Of a DNA stretch of 64,000 nt, positions 1-8,094 are shown in pieces (within the stretch, counting starts at the first letter, position 1; each line of letters starts with the position of its first letter). A model generated the notes under the pieces. The model was not told the DNA's origin and did no database searches. It saw nothing but the letters and a program-made list of their open reading frames with translations. Position numbers and translations under genes: made by a program. The stretch comes from CAZFLN01 sp964519905. Lineage in GTDB: Bacteria; Patescibacteriota; Microgenomatia; UBA1400; UBA1396. The stretch spans positions 8,546-72,545 of the forward strand of contig CAZFLN010000004.1 of the NCBI GenBank assembly GCA_964519905.1, read 5' to 3'.

Positions 1-564
1 CCAGTTCCAGTCATTGCTCCAGAACCGATTCCAATACCCTCGACTGTCCAGGAACCAGCATTGCAGGCTTCTGTTGCACCAGTAACCGCTCTTGAGGATA
101 TTCAAATCGACTCAAAAGCAGTCGATGAGCACCAAATCGCAGCCGCAACAAACACTGCACCTTCCGATATTTCAGCCAACCAGGCGCCCGTCTATAGCGA
201 AGTGACGGCTCCAGAAAATCCAGCAGCCTCCAACACGGTTTCTGCCCCACTTCCTACCGTGTTTAATCGCTCGTTACCGTTCCCGTCATTACCATCTCAA
301 CCAAATCTCCTGATTGGAATGATCTTCAATCACGAAAATAAGAGCTTGGCGAACGCCATTTTGGAAATCAAAAATGAACAAGGAAATACTGTTCGAGCGC
401 TCAAATCGAATCCACTTGGGCAGTTCTATACATCTACACCACTTCCTGCCGGAAATTACACTATCGAAATAGAACTCGATGGCTACACCTTCCCCAAATA
501 CAGTCTCGAAATAAGCAATCAGATTCTCGATCCTATCGAGATCCGAGCCACAAGCTCTACATAA
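1..564 (+). CDS. Secreted or membrane protein C-terminus, Pro/Ala-rich with a carboxypeptidase-regulatory-like domain (5' partial)
   Basis: The reading frame is open from base 1, so the gene begins upstream of the window; the TTG at 61 is an internal codon and not a convincing start. The visible part is a long Pro/Ala/Val-rich stretch (about the first 95 residues) followed by a compact beta-rich domain of about 80 residues with the pattern LLIGMIF...LANAILEIKNEQG...LPAGNYTIEIELDGY, typical of CarboxypepD_reg/SpaA-type Ig-like folds. It stands 32 bp ahead of the TraC/VirB4 pair, so it is probably a structural or surface part of the same secretion machine. Its exact role is not recognisable. 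Confidence 0.7.
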   Translation, partial: PVPVIAPEPIPIPSTVQEPALQASVAPVTALEDIQIDSKAVDEHQIAAATNTAPSDISANQAPVYSEVTAPENPAASNTVSAPLPTVFNRSLPFPSLPSQPNLLIGMIFNHENKSLANAILEIKNEQGNTVRALKSNPLGQFYTSTPLPAGNYTIEIELDGYTFPKYSLEISNQILDPIEIRATSST

Positions 565-570
565 ATACGT

Positions 571-576
571 TATACT
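571..576 (+). promoter_or_regulatory. -10 element (TATACT) ahead of the TraC-like gene
   Basis: TATACT ends 19 bases before the ATG at 596, which would give a leader of about 12-13 nt without a clear Shine-Dalgarno sequence. It lies just after the stop of the preceding gene, so it may be an internal operon promoter. Confidence 0.4.
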
Positions 577-595
577 GACAGGGCAAAAACGCACT

Positions 596-1588
596 ATGGC
601 CACGAATACATCGAACACTCAGCATTTGTCTTCTACGGCTCAACAGTACCTGGAGATTGCTGATATCACCAATGATTTAGTCATCTTAAAAGACGGTTCT
701 GCTGCTCTCGTTTTAGAGCTCAGCGCAATTAACTTCGGTCTTTTATCCGAACCTGAGCAAGATGCTATTATCTACGCCTACGCGGCGCTTATTAACTCCT
801 TGTCTTTTCCTATCCAGATTGTTATTAGCTCCCGACCAAAAGATGTGAGCCAATACCTTGAGTTCATCGACGAACAGTACGCGACCGCAACCACGGATCT
901 GCGCCGCAATCAAATCGCTTCTTACAAGCATTTTGTCTCAAACTTAATCACGGAACAAAATGTGCTGGATAAAAACTTCTTTGTGGTTATTTCCCTCTCG
1001 CCAATTGAGGTCGGTGTGACCAGTCCTTCTGGATTCTTGAACGTCTTGGTGCCAAACGCTGCCCCAACACAAAAAATAGATACGATTGCGGTAATTGAGA
1101 AAGCTCGCAATATTCTTGGCCCACGGCGCGATCACTTGATAAACCAGTTCTCTCGTTTTGGACTGCGTGCTCAACAACTCACAACCAAAGAACTCATCCA
1201 TGAATTTTACGTCTTGTACAACGGACAATCTGCCGAAGGCGCCAAAATTGTTGACACCAGTGAGTACACGTCTGCTCTGATCCAAACCTATGGTGGTCAG
1301 ACAAGTGCGGCACCAGTGACTCAAACAGCACCTGTGGCAACTCCAGCTCCTGTAGCTGCTCCCGTTCCTGCCCCAGAAGTTGCTGCGCCACCGGTACAAG
1401 AAGTCGCACCGACAAACACAGCTCCTCTCCAGCCAACACCCACCGAGATTGCAGCCATGCCACCAGTGAATCCCACCACTGTGTCACAACCGACTGCTTT
1501 CCCAACTCTGGCAGGAATTCCACAGGAATCAGTTGGTCTTTCTGTGCCTGGAGCTTCACCCGTAACATCGCAGACACAACCGAGGTAA
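596..1588 (+). CDS. TraC/VirB4-N-terminal-like protein of a CPR type IV secretion system
   Basis: 330 residues. The first ~210 residues resemble the N-terminal domain that in conjugation systems sits ahead of the VirB4/TraC ATPase (segments YLEIADITNDLVILKDGS, then LINSLSFPIQIVISSRP); no P-loop is present. The last ~110 residues are a Pro/Ala/Thr-rich low-complexity tail. In CPR genomes a free-standing TraC-like protein just before a VirB4 ATPase is a recurrent arrangement, and here the ATPase ATG follows the stop by one base, so the two are surely co-translated. Inferred role: cytoplasmic membrane-associated partner of VirB4. Confidence 0.75.
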   Translation: MATNTSNTQHLSSTAQQYLEIADITNDLVILKDGSAALVLELSAINFGLLSEPEQDAIIYAYAALINSLSFPIQIVISSRPKDVSQYLEFIDEQYATATTDLRRNQIASYKHFVSNLITEQNVLDKNFFVVISLSPIEVGVTSPSGFLNVLVPNAAPTQKIDTIAVIEKARNILGPRRDHLINQFSRFGLRAQQLTTKELIHEFYVLYNGQSAEGAKIVDTSEYTSALIQTYGGQTSAAPVTQTAPVATPAPVAAPVPAPEVAAPPVQEVAPTNTAPLQPTPTEIAAMPPVNPTTVSQPTAFPTLAGIPQESVGLSVPGASPVTSQTQPR

Positions 1589-1589
1589 T

Positions 1590-3527
1590 ATGGCTTTGTT
1601 TGACAACGCACTCTCAGCACTTGGTGTAAAAAAGAACGACAGCGCGCCGGTCAGTGATTCTCAGGCAGCGCTCCAACAACAACTGCAAACTTTCTCTCAG
1701 GGTTTGGTAAGCGTCCAAGATATCATCGCTCCAGAAGCGATTGAGGTTGACTTTACCTATCAAAAAATTAATTCTGTCTATACTCGTACGCTCTTTATCG
1801 CCGGCTACCCACGTATGGTTATGGCGAACTGGCTGTCTCCGCTCATTAACTTCCCGTATTCGCTTGATATCGCCATGCACATTACGCCAGTCGACATTAA
1901 GGAAGTGCTGCAGAATCTCCGTCGAAAAATCACGGAAATGGAAGCCGAAATTACGTCTGACATTCGATCTGGGAAAATCAGCAACATCGACACAGAAATC
2001 AAGCTGGAAGACGCCAAAGTTATTCAAGAACAGCTGGCCAAGGGCGCTGAGCGCTTCTTCCAATTTGGTCTGTACGTAACGCTTTCTGCTCCAAGTGTTG
2101 ATGAGCTTGAAAAAGTCACCAAACAACTCCAATCTTTACTTGGCTCCATGCTTTTGATTTCCAAAAAAGCTTCGCTCCAGATGGATGAAGGCTTTAAAAC
2201 AACCCTTCCGATGGGTGTGGATAAGCTCAGCATTCTGCGCAACATGGATACCACTTCCCTGGCGACAACGTTCCCGTTCACTTCATCTGAGCTCAGCATG
2301 GAAAAAGGAATTGTGTACGGAATCAATGAGCACAACGGATCACTCGTTATTTTTGACCGATTCAGCATGGAAAATGCCAACATGGTAGTGTTCGCCAAAT
2401 CTGGTGCCGGAAAATCCTACGCTGTGAAACTCGAAGCCCTTCGACAACTTATGTTTGGATCTGAAGTTCTGATCCTCGATCCAGAACGCGAGTACGAGGA
2501 CATGGCTGCATCGGTTGGCGGTGAGTATATTAATTTTTCCTTTGATTCAGCCACCAAAATTAATCCATTTGATTTGTCACAAATTTACGAAGAGGGCGAA
2601 AACGAACTCGGTCAAAAAATCATTTCTCTGCATGCCTTACTGAAGGTCATGCTCGGTGACATGACAGCCGAACAAGAAGCTCTCCTCGATCGTGCTCTGG
2701 TTGCCACCTACAAGGCAAAAGGCATTACTCCGGATCCAGCCACGCAAAGTAAAGAGCCACCACTCATGGAAGATCTCTACAAAGCGTTGATTGGTATGGA
2801 GCTCGCTCCGGCCGCTGACCTTGCCGCTCGATTAGAAAAGTACGTCATGGGCTCTTTCCGTGGAATTTTCGATCAACAATCAACGATCGATATTAAAAAT
2901 CAGCTCACGGTGTTCTCCGTTCGTGATATCGAAGACTCTCTCCGACCAGTTGCCATGTTCATGATCTTAGACTTTATCTGGACACGGATTCGAAAAGAGC
3001 GAAAAAAGCGACTCATGATCGTGGACGAAGCCTGGTACTTCATGCAACATACCGACACCGCTGCTTTCTTGCACTCCATGGCCAAGCGCGCCCGTAAATA
3101 CTACCTGGGCATGACTACTATCACTCAAGACGTCCAAGACTTCATGAACAATGACTATGGGCGCGCCATCGTCACCAACGCTTCGGTGCAACTGCTCCTC
3201 AAACAGTCTTCGGCGGCGATTCCAACACTGGCTGAAACATTCTATTTGTCAGAAGGTGAACAGCGCTTACTCATGGCTGCAGATGTGGGTGAAGGATTAT
3301 TCTTTGCCGGACAAAATCACGTTGCCATGCGTGTGATTGCTTCACCAGAAGAACACGTGGTGATCACCACCAATCCACAAGAAATCGAAGCTCGCCAAGC
3401 AGCGCTGCAAGAACAGCAGATTGCGGTGCAACAAACCGCCCACGCTATTCAACAGCAGGCACAAGCGTTACAAGAAGCACAAGTTGCGCCAACCGCTGAT
3501 CCAACTGCCGTTCCAGAAGGCCAGTGA
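1590..3527 (+). CDS. VirB4/TraC-family type IV secretion ATPase
   Basis: 645 residues, a hexameric P-loop ATPase that powers T4SS or pilus assembly at the inner membrane. Walker A SGAGKS is at about residues 270-276 within VVFAKSGAGKSYAVKLE; Walker B LMIVDEAW is at about 474-481; the N-terminal 250 residues form the usual VirB4 N-domain and the C-terminus ends in a Gln/Ala-rich helical tail. The start ATG lies 1 base after the TAA of the TraC-like gene. The stop is TGA, one of several cases showing TGA is not recoded. A TraD-like coupling ATPase is encoded separately at 44513-46867 and a T4SS pilin at 5713-6126. Confidence 0.92.
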   Translation: MALFDNALSALGVKKNDSAPVSDSQAALQQQLQTFSQGLVSVQDIIAPEAIEVDFTYQKINSVYTRTLFIAGYPRMVMANWLSPLINFPYSLDIAMHITPVDIKEVLQNLRRKITEMEAEITSDIRSGKISNIDTEIKLEDAKVIQEQLAKGAERFFQFGLYVTLSAPSVDELEKVTKQLQSLLGSMLLISKKASLQMDEGFKTTLPMGVDKLSILRNMDTTSLATTFPFTSSELSMEKGIVYGINEHNGSLVIFDRFSMENANMVVFAKSGAGKSYAVKLEALRQLMFGSEVLILDPEREYEDMAASVGGEYINFSFDSATKINPFDLSQIYEEGENELGQKIISLHALLKVMLGDMTAEQEALLDRALVATYKAKGITPDPATQSKEPPLMEDLYKALIGMELAPAADLAARLEKYVMGSFRGIFDQQSTIDIKNQLTVFSVRDIEDSLRPVAMFMILDFIWTRIRKERKKRLMIVDEAWYFMQHTDTAAFLHSMAKRARKYYLGMTTITQDVQDFMNNDYGRAIVTNASVQLLLKQSSAAIPTLAETFYLSEGEQRLLMAADVGEGLFFAGQNHVAMRVIASPEEHVVITTNPQEIEARQAALQEQQIAVQQTAHAIQQQAQALQEAQVAPTADPTAVPEGQ

Positions 3528-3546
3528 CACGTCTCCAGGCCTAAAG

Positions 3547-3552
3547 TATAAT
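3547..3552 (+). promoter_or_regulatory. Leaderless-type -10 element TATAAT, six bases before ATG
   Basis: Perfect TATAAT followed by exactly six bases and the ATG at 3559. A start site 6-7 bases after the hexamer would coincide with the A of ATG, so the mRNA should be leaderless. It fixes the Nudix start at 3559 and not at the longer upstream alternative. Confidence 0.65.
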
Positions 3553-3558
3553 GCTCCG

Positions 3559-4116
3559 ATGAGGGCAGAAACTTTATATGTTGCTCGTTCGATACTGTAC
3601 GAGCTCCCAGATCCACGAAGTCAAATTATTTTTGGAAAGCGTCACTCGGACAGCAACACCTACGCAGGACGATGGGAATTTTTCGGCGGAAAAAGAGATT
3701 GGACTCCTCTCCCAAGTGGACACTGGGAAGATTCAAAAAGCGCGGCAATGAGAGAACTTTGGGAAGAAGCAAGAATTCCAGCTCATCTCATCGGTGAAAT
3801 CTACGATTTCTGTCCTGATCCAAATGAATATACTCTTCAAGATGATCCAAAGAGCAAATACACTGACTGGAAAATTCACACTGATCTTGTCCCCTATGCA
3901 CTGTATTGCAAAGAATATAAAAATCGCATCAGAATTACAGAAGAGCACGAAGATTTCCTGTGGCTCACTGCTGAAGAAGCGCACGCCGCTTTTTTACTAG
4001 GAATGTTTGATGTTCAGCCACAAGCTGCCTGCATCTTGCCGGTGCTTGCTGAGCTCTCGAAACTTTCTCAAAATGCCGGAAAACCAATCTGGAAACCAAT
4101 TTCAACAGTCCGATAG
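3559..4116 (+). CDS. Nudix hydrolase family protein (divergent Nudix box)
   Basis: 185 residues. The helix with E-x7-REL-x-EE (segment EDSKSAAMRELWEEARI) matches the Nudix box, which binds metal and hydrolyses nucleoside diphosphate derivatives, but the terminal Gly is Arg and the upstream Gly spacing is off, so activity and substrate are uncertain. The fold pattern before it (IIFGKRHSD...GRWEFFGGKRD) is that of a Nudix beta-sheet. A longer frame starts at 3421 inside virB4; I chose 3559 because a perfect -10 hexamer lies six bases upstream and the extra residues look like read-through of Gln-rich coding DNA. The gene precedes isopentenyl phosphate kinase, so an isoprenoid diphosphate substrate is conceivable but unproven. 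Confidence 0.75.
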   Translation: MRAETLYVARSILYELPDPRSQIIFGKRHSDSNTYAGRWEFFGGKRDWTPLPSGHWEDSKSAAMRELWEEARIPAHLIGEIYDFCPDPNEYTLQDDPKSKYTDWKIHTDLVPYALYCKEYKNRIRITEEHEDFLWLTAEEAHAAFLLGMFDVQPQAACILPVLAELSKLSQNAGKPIWKPISTVR

Positions 4117-4118
4117 TC

Positions 4119-4124
4119 TACAAT
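4119..4124 (+). promoter_or_regulatory. Leaderless-type -10 element TACAAT, six bases before ATG
   Basis: TACAAT, then ACTCGC, then ATG at 4131. Same geometry as the promoter of the preceding gene. It overlaps the end of the Nudix gene (stop at 4114-4116) by two bases' distance, so each gene has its own promoter. Confidence 0.65.
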
Positions 4125-4130
4125 ACTCGC

Positions 4131-4949
4131 ATGTCTACGAAAGCAGTTACCCTCGTCAAACTCGGTGGCGCGGTTATAACCGACAAATCCGTTCCCAACA
4201 CGCTTCGTCCTGAGGTTCTGAGTCGACTGGTTAGGGAGATTAAAAATGTCTGGCAAGACCTCGATGAATACCTCGTGCTCGGACACGGCGCGGGCAGTTT
4301 TGCTCATGTCCCGGCGGCTCACTATGGAACCATTGATGGCTTTCGAGACGATCATTCTCGTTTGGGAATGGCAATTGTGCAAGACTCAGCCGCTCAACTC
4401 AACCGCTTGGTAGTACATGAATGCATCAAACAAGATTTACCTGCCGTTTCTTCTTGCGCCTCGAGCTCGGTCGTGACGAAAAAAAAGCAGATGCAGACAT
4501 ACTTTACAGATGTGTTTGAGCAGTACTTGAAAAATGATTTGTTGCCAGTTACGTACGGAGATGTGATTGTGGACAGTGAAATAGGCTGCACGATTTGGTC
4601 AACCGATGTAATTTTATCCCATTGCACCCGCGAGTTTTTGCAGAGGGGCTGGAAAGTAAATCGTATTGTGCACGCCACCCAAGTTGCCGGTGTACTCAAG
4701 AATTTACAGCAACCAGAAAACGGAATTTTTGACCTAATTACCCCAGAGAATGCCGAGGAAGTCCAAAAAAGTATGGGCCAAACGAAAGGCTTTGACGTAA
4801 CTGGTGGTATGTGGACGAAAATTTCGGAAAGTCTCAGTTTAGCGCAAAATCATGGAATCGAAACGGTTATTCTCTCTGGAGATACACCAGGAATGCTCGA
4901 ACGCTGCCTGCGTGGCGAAAGCTTTGTGGGAACAACTATTCGAGCTTAG
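4131..4949 (+). CDS. ipk: Isopentenyl phosphate kinase-like amino acid kinase family protein
   Basis: 272 residues of the amino-acid-kinase fold. The start LVKLGGAVITDK and the segment GHGAGSFAHVPAAHYG fit isopentenyl phosphate kinase, where the His of the glycine-rich loop binds the phosphate substrate; other members (aspartokinase, UMP kinase, FomA) lack this combination. The enzyme phosphorylates isopentenyl phosphate to IPP, the last step of the alternative mevalonate route known in archaea and some bacteria. It is convergent with uppS 14 bp away, which consumes IPP, so the pair points to isoprenoid salvage or synthesis for the undecaprenyl carrier. Fosfomycin kinase is a less likely alternative. 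Confidence 0.8.
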   Translation: MSTKAVTLVKLGGAVITDKSVPNTLRPEVLSRLVREIKNVWQDLDEYLVLGHGAGSFAHVPAAHYGTIDGFRDDHSRLGMAIVQDSAAQLNRLVVHECIKQDLPAVSSCASSSVVTKKKQMQTYFTDVFEQYLKNDLLPVTYGDVIVDSEIGCTIWSTDVILSHCTREFLQRGWKVNRIVHATQVAGVLKNLQQPENGIFDLITPENAEEVQKSMGQTKGFDVTGGMWTKISESLSLAQNHGIETVILSGDTPGMLERCLRGESFVGTTIRA

Positions 4950-4962
4950 AAAAAAAAGAGAA

Positions 4963-5694
4963 TTACTTCCCAAATCGACGCTGTCGATTGGTGTAGTCCT
5001 CAAGAGCTGCATCCAACTGTGCAGGGCCAAAATCTGGCATGAGTACATCCGTAAAATACAATTCAGCGTACACGGCTTGCCAAGGCAAAAATCCAGATAA
5101 ACGCAGCTGACCACCAGGGCGAATAATCAAATCTGGATCCGGCATACCGGCTGTATCAAGGTACTGTTCAAATTTTTCTTCTGAGAAGCCAAGCTCTACT
5201 TGCTCCGCTTCAGAATCTTCCTGAAACTGCAGCAGCGTTTCCTGCAAACAGCGATTTGCCGCACGAATGATTTCGTCACGTCCACCGTAGTTTAAAGCAA
5301 ATGTCACCGTGATTTTGTCGTTGTCTTTCGTCGTCTCTATCATCTTGCGCGCGGCTTCGGCAATGTCGGCTGGAAAGCGATCAATTTCACCCAGCATTTG
5401 AATACGAACACCGCGCTTGTGCAAATCGTCGGTCTTCTTTCCAAGACCATAGCGGAACAATTTCATCATGGCTTCGAGTTCTGCTTTGTCACGCTCCCAG
5501 TTTTCGGTACTAAAGGCCCACAACGTAAGATACGGAATGCCAAGTTCGATACAGCGATCTACCAGTGGCTCGATGACGTAATCGACTACCTGACGATGCC
5601 CCTCAAAGGCCATCTTCCCCTGCGCACGCGCCCAACGACGGTTGCCGTCCATAATGATCGCAATATGTTGAGGAAGTTTCACAGTCTCTGACAT
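4963..5694 (-). CDS. uppS: Undecaprenyl diphosphate synthase (cis-prenyltransferase)
   Basis: 243 residues, usual length. It condenses IPP on farnesyl diphosphate to make the C55 carrier for peptidoglycan and surface sugars. Motif I IIMDGNRRWA (catalytic Asp) is at about residues 13-22; LTLWAFSTENW at about 57-67; the C-terminal DLIIRPGGQLRLSGFLPWQ region ends in AELYFTDVLMPDF. The canonical motif there is R-T/S-GGE-xR-S-N-F; this protein has GGQ, so the Glu that binds Mg2+ through the neighbouring subunit in E. coli UppS appears replaced by Gln. Downstream of the T4SS pilin gene on the same strand (18 bp gap), with a weak purine-rich leader. Confidence 0.92.
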   Translation of the reverse strand: MSETVKLPQHIAIIMDGNRRWARAQGKMAFEGHRQVVDYVIEPLVDRCIELGIPYLTLWAFSTENWERDKAELEAMMKLFRYGLGKKTDDLHKRGVRIQMLGEIDRFPADIAEAARKMIETTKDNDKITVTFALNYGGRDEIIRAANRCLQETLLQFQEDSEAEQVELGFSEEKFEQYLDTAGMPDPDLIIRPGGQLRLSGFLPWQAVYAELYFTDVLMPDFGPAQLDAALEDYTNRQRRFGK

Positions 5695-5712
5695 AACAAT
5701 CTTTTCACTCGG

Positions 5713-6126
5713 TTAGAACCCGCCGAGTCCAATATTGATTCCAAAAATAATCTGGACAATTTGACCAATCCAAAAAGAACCAAACAAAATCAAAAAGCCA
5801 ATAATCGCAGAGGTAATTCTGTTTTTACCATTTTCGGCCGACTTTGGATCACTGGCACCCATCATGATTTCGATTCCACCCCAAACAATCATTACAAATA
5901 AAATCATGCCAGCAATTCCGAACAAATATGGCATGGCTGTGGAGATGATGGCTCCAGGGGAGCCAAAGCGACTTTGATACTGAAAAAAGGTCTCAATTCT
6001 ACATCCAGCACTTTGCCATGCCCCAACACAGTTCTCGCCACCTTGATTAAAAATGGCATCATTCAGCTCGAAGTAATTTACTTCACTTGAGCCATCAACA
6101 TTCAGGACCTGTGCAATCTGTGACAT
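5713..6126 (-). CDS. CPR-type T4SS pilin (VirB2/TrbC-like), two membrane segments
   Basis: 137 residues. Two hydrophobic helices at about residues 60-88 (ISTAMPYLFGIAGMILFVMI) and 108-132 (ITSAIIGFLILFGSFWIGQI) flank a short polar loop rich in Gly/Asp/Lys, the layout of VirB2/TrbC pilins and of the T4SS_pilin family recurrent in CPR. The N-terminal 55 residues are polar and hold two cysteines. It probably supplies the fibre subunit for the VirB4-powered system encoded at 596-3527. The divergent SpoIID-like gene starts 84 bp away. Confidence 0.75.
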   Translation of the reverse strand: MSQIAQVLNVDGSSEVNYFELNDAIFNQGGENCVGAWQSAGCRIETFFQYQSRFGSPGAIISTAMPYLFGIAGMILFVMIVWGGIEIMMGASDPKSAENGKNRITSAIIGFLILFGSFWIGQIVQIIFGINIGLGGF

Positions 6127-6198
6127 ATGCAGCGCTATTTTATCCTATCACTGCCCGATTGAACACCAATAAAGCTGTTTCTGGAGCAGATTCTCCTG

Positions 6199-6204
6199 TA
6201 TCAT
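6199..6204 (+). promoter_or_regulatory. Leaderless-type -10 element TATCAT, six bases before ATG
   Basis: TATCAT, GGATGT, then ATG at 6211. The alternative ATG at 6203 is out of frame. The geometry matches the other leaderless promoters of the window. Confidence 0.6.
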
Positions 6205-6210
6205 GGATGT

Positions 6211-7932
6211 ATGGCAGGTTTTTGGCCGCGTGGCTTTTGGTTTGTTTTGAGTGCTGTCTGCACTGTTTTTCTGGGGTTGGCGTTTGTTTTTTCGCCGGTT
6301 TCTGCTGTAAGCCCAGAGGAAGAACTGCAACAACAAATTAACGAAACGCGCCGTTTACTTGATATGTCAGTGAATGCCACCAAACCACTCGAGACAGAAG
6401 TCGCGAATCTCGGCCGACGTATTCAAAATGCCAAAAACAGCATCGCGCAGTTGCGAGCCGATCAAAAGAAAAAAGACGAAGAAATTGTGCAAAAGGAGGC
6501 GGAAATGGCAGATCAATATGCGCTCTTTTCTTCTCGAGTGGCGCAACAATATCGTTTTGCGCGAACCTACTCGCCGCTCTCGGCAATCTTGAGCTCGGCT
6601 CAGTACGCTGATAGCCAACAAGCCTTGAAATACACGCTCACGTTAGCAACCCGAGATCAGCAAAGCATCGACTCAATTGGTCAAAATATTCTTGACTTGC
6701 AACGAGCTAAAATCGAGTCACAAGAACAAGAAAAACGCCTTGCCAGCTTGCAAACTCAACTCGACGAACAAAGTGAAAAATTCGAAAAAGAAATCGCTGG
6801 TGCTCGAGCCTACCAAGCCACACTTAATGCGAAAATCGCTGATTTATCTGCCAGGCAGCAAGCTATCATCGCGGCCAAAACTGGAACCTACACCACCTCA
6901 CTCGGCGATGTTCCACTGGCGGACGACTTTAACGCTTCGATTGGATTTAAAGCGCAAGCACCTGGGAATTCGTTTGCGGTCTTTAGCTTTGGTGCCTATA
7001 CCCATCGTAATGGCATGAGTCAGTACGGTGCGAAAAAGCAGGCAGAAGAAGGCAAAAGTTATCAAGAAATTATCCAGTGGTACTACGGCCATGGGGTACG
7101 CAAAGACGACGGCATGGCTGACACAATTTCTGTGCAAGGTCATGGGGAAATGAGCTTCCAAAAATACCTCTATGGTTTGGCCGAGATGCCAGCAACCTGG
7201 AATCAGCAAGCTTTACGAGCGCAGGCTGTGGCGGCGCGCAGCTATGCGCGCCGCGCCAACAAGCCAATTTGTACCACCGAAGCCTGCCAAGTTTTTAACA
7301 AAAGCAAGTCTGACAATCCGCCAGCAGCCTGGAAAGAAGCCGTTGATGCCACCGAAAAAGAAATTATCGACGGTGATGTTTCTGCTCAGTACTCCTCTAC
7401 CACTGGCGGATACTTAAATACTCGTGGCTGGGACACAACCGACGGCAACGGCAGTGGCGACTGGAGCTCTCGAGCCTGGGAGAGCCGCGCCGGTTCTCCT
7501 TGGTTCTATAAATCTTGGTACCGCAGCGGCTACTCACGAACCGGCGCCAACTGTGGAAAAGATCACCCCTGGATGAGTCAAGAAGAGTTCTCGGATATTA
7601 TTAACGCCTGGATTGTGCGCTACAAGGAAACAGGCGGCGTGGATCAAGGACGAATCTTGCCAGTCACCATTGGCGGCTGTGCGATTGGTGGACAAGGCGG
7701 CGATCCGTACAGTATGAGCGAGCTGAGAGACCGAGGCGGCGTTTCTAATGTTTCGAGTGTCAGCGTCTCTCATAACGATCGTGGTCAAACTACAAATGTT
7801 CGAGTGGAAACGAATAAAGGCGCCTTCGACATCCCTGGAGCTCAATTTAAGGAAATGTACAATCTGCGTGCGCCAGGATATCTACGAATTCCCCAGAGCG
7901 GATTTGCCTTCTTCAATATTGAGAAAACATAG
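6211..7932 (+). CDS. Secreted coiled-coil protein with SpoIID/LytB-type amidase-enhancer/lytic transglycosylase domain
   Basis: 573 residues. A signal peptide or membrane anchor (residues ~8-32, FWFVLSAVCTVFLGLAFVF) precedes a long coiled coil (~35-225, Glu/Gln/Lys-rich, like the division-associated EnvC/PcsB coils). The C-terminal half carries the SpoIID signature FQKYLYGLAEMPATW...ALRAQAVAARSYA at about 315-345; in SpoIID the Glu of this helix is catalytic for cleaving denuded glycan strands. Also seen are YSSTTGGYLNTRGW and a final beta-rich domain. Inferred role: extracellular peptidoglycan remodelling, perhaps at division. The start is set by the -10 hexamer at 6199. Confidence 0.88.
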   Translation: MAGFWPRGFWFVLSAVCTVFLGLAFVFSPVSAVSPEEELQQQINETRRLLDMSVNATKPLETEVANLGRRIQNAKNSIAQLRADQKKKDEEIVQKEAEMADQYALFSSRVAQQYRFARTYSPLSAILSSAQYADSQQALKYTLTLATRDQQSIDSIGQNILDLQRAKIESQEQEKRLASLQTQLDEQSEKFEKEIAGARAYQATLNAKIADLSARQQAIIAAKTGTYTTSLGDVPLADDFNASIGFKAQAPGNSFAVFSFGAYTHRNGMSQYGAKKQAEEGKSYQEIIQWYYGHGVRKDDGMADTISVQGHGEMSFQKYLYGLAEMPATWNQQALRAQAVAARSYARRANKPICTTEACQVFNKSKSDNPPAAWKEAVDATEKEIIDGDVSAQYSSTTGGYLNTRGWDTTDGNGSGDWSSRAWESRAGSPWFYKSWYRSGYSRTGANCGKDHPWMSQEEFSDIINAWIVRYKETGGVDQGRILPVTIGGCAIGGQGGDPYSMSELRDRGGVSNVSSVSVSHNDRGQTTNVRVETNKGAFDIPGAQFKEMYNLRAPGYLRIPQSGFAFFNIEKT

Positions 7933-7943
7933 TATTATAGGAC

Positions 7944-7968
7944 TGAAGGTTTGACCTTTAGACCTATA
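7944..7968 (+). repeat. REP hairpin repeat, copy A (left of tRNA-Arg)
   Basis: 25 bp with hairpin AAGGT-TTG-ACCTT followed by the conserved tail TTAGACCTATA. It is the exact reverse complement of copy B at 8070-8094, so the two form a perfect 25-bp inverted repeat around tRNA-Arg(CCG). The same family recurs at 12640, 46921, 50038, 54921 and 55412. Confidence 0.85.
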
Positions 7969-7972
7969 AAAT

Positions 7973-8044
7973 GCCTCCGTAGTTTAACGGATAGAACAGC
8001 GGGTTCCGAACCCGCCGATGTGGGTTCGATTCCCGCCAGAGGCA
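7973..8044 (+). tRNA. tRNA-Arg(CCG)
   Basis: 72 nt, all arms present: acceptor GCCTCCG/CAGAGGC (one C-A mismatch at pair 6-67), D stem GTTT/GAAC, anticodon stem GCGGG/CCCGC with loop TTCCGAA (anticodon CCG, codon CGG), T arm GTGGG-TTCGATT-CCCGC. CCA is not encoded. The gene sits inside an inverted repeat of REP copies A and B. No separate promoter hexamer is evident other than TATAAA at 7965-7970, which overlaps REP copy A. Confidence 0.93.
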
Positions 8045-8069
8045 CAAGGTGTAAAAAAGTCAATAAAAC

Positions 8070-8094
8070 TATAGGTCTAAAGGTCAAACCTTCA
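8070..8094 (-). repeat. REP hairpin repeat, copy B (right of tRNA-Arg, overlaps ABC gene stop)
   Basis: Exact inverse of copy A. Read on the minus strand it begins TGAAGG, and that TGA is the stop codon of the ABC transporter gene, so the repeat supplies the gene end. The hairpin could also act as a transcript end. Confidence 0.85.
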
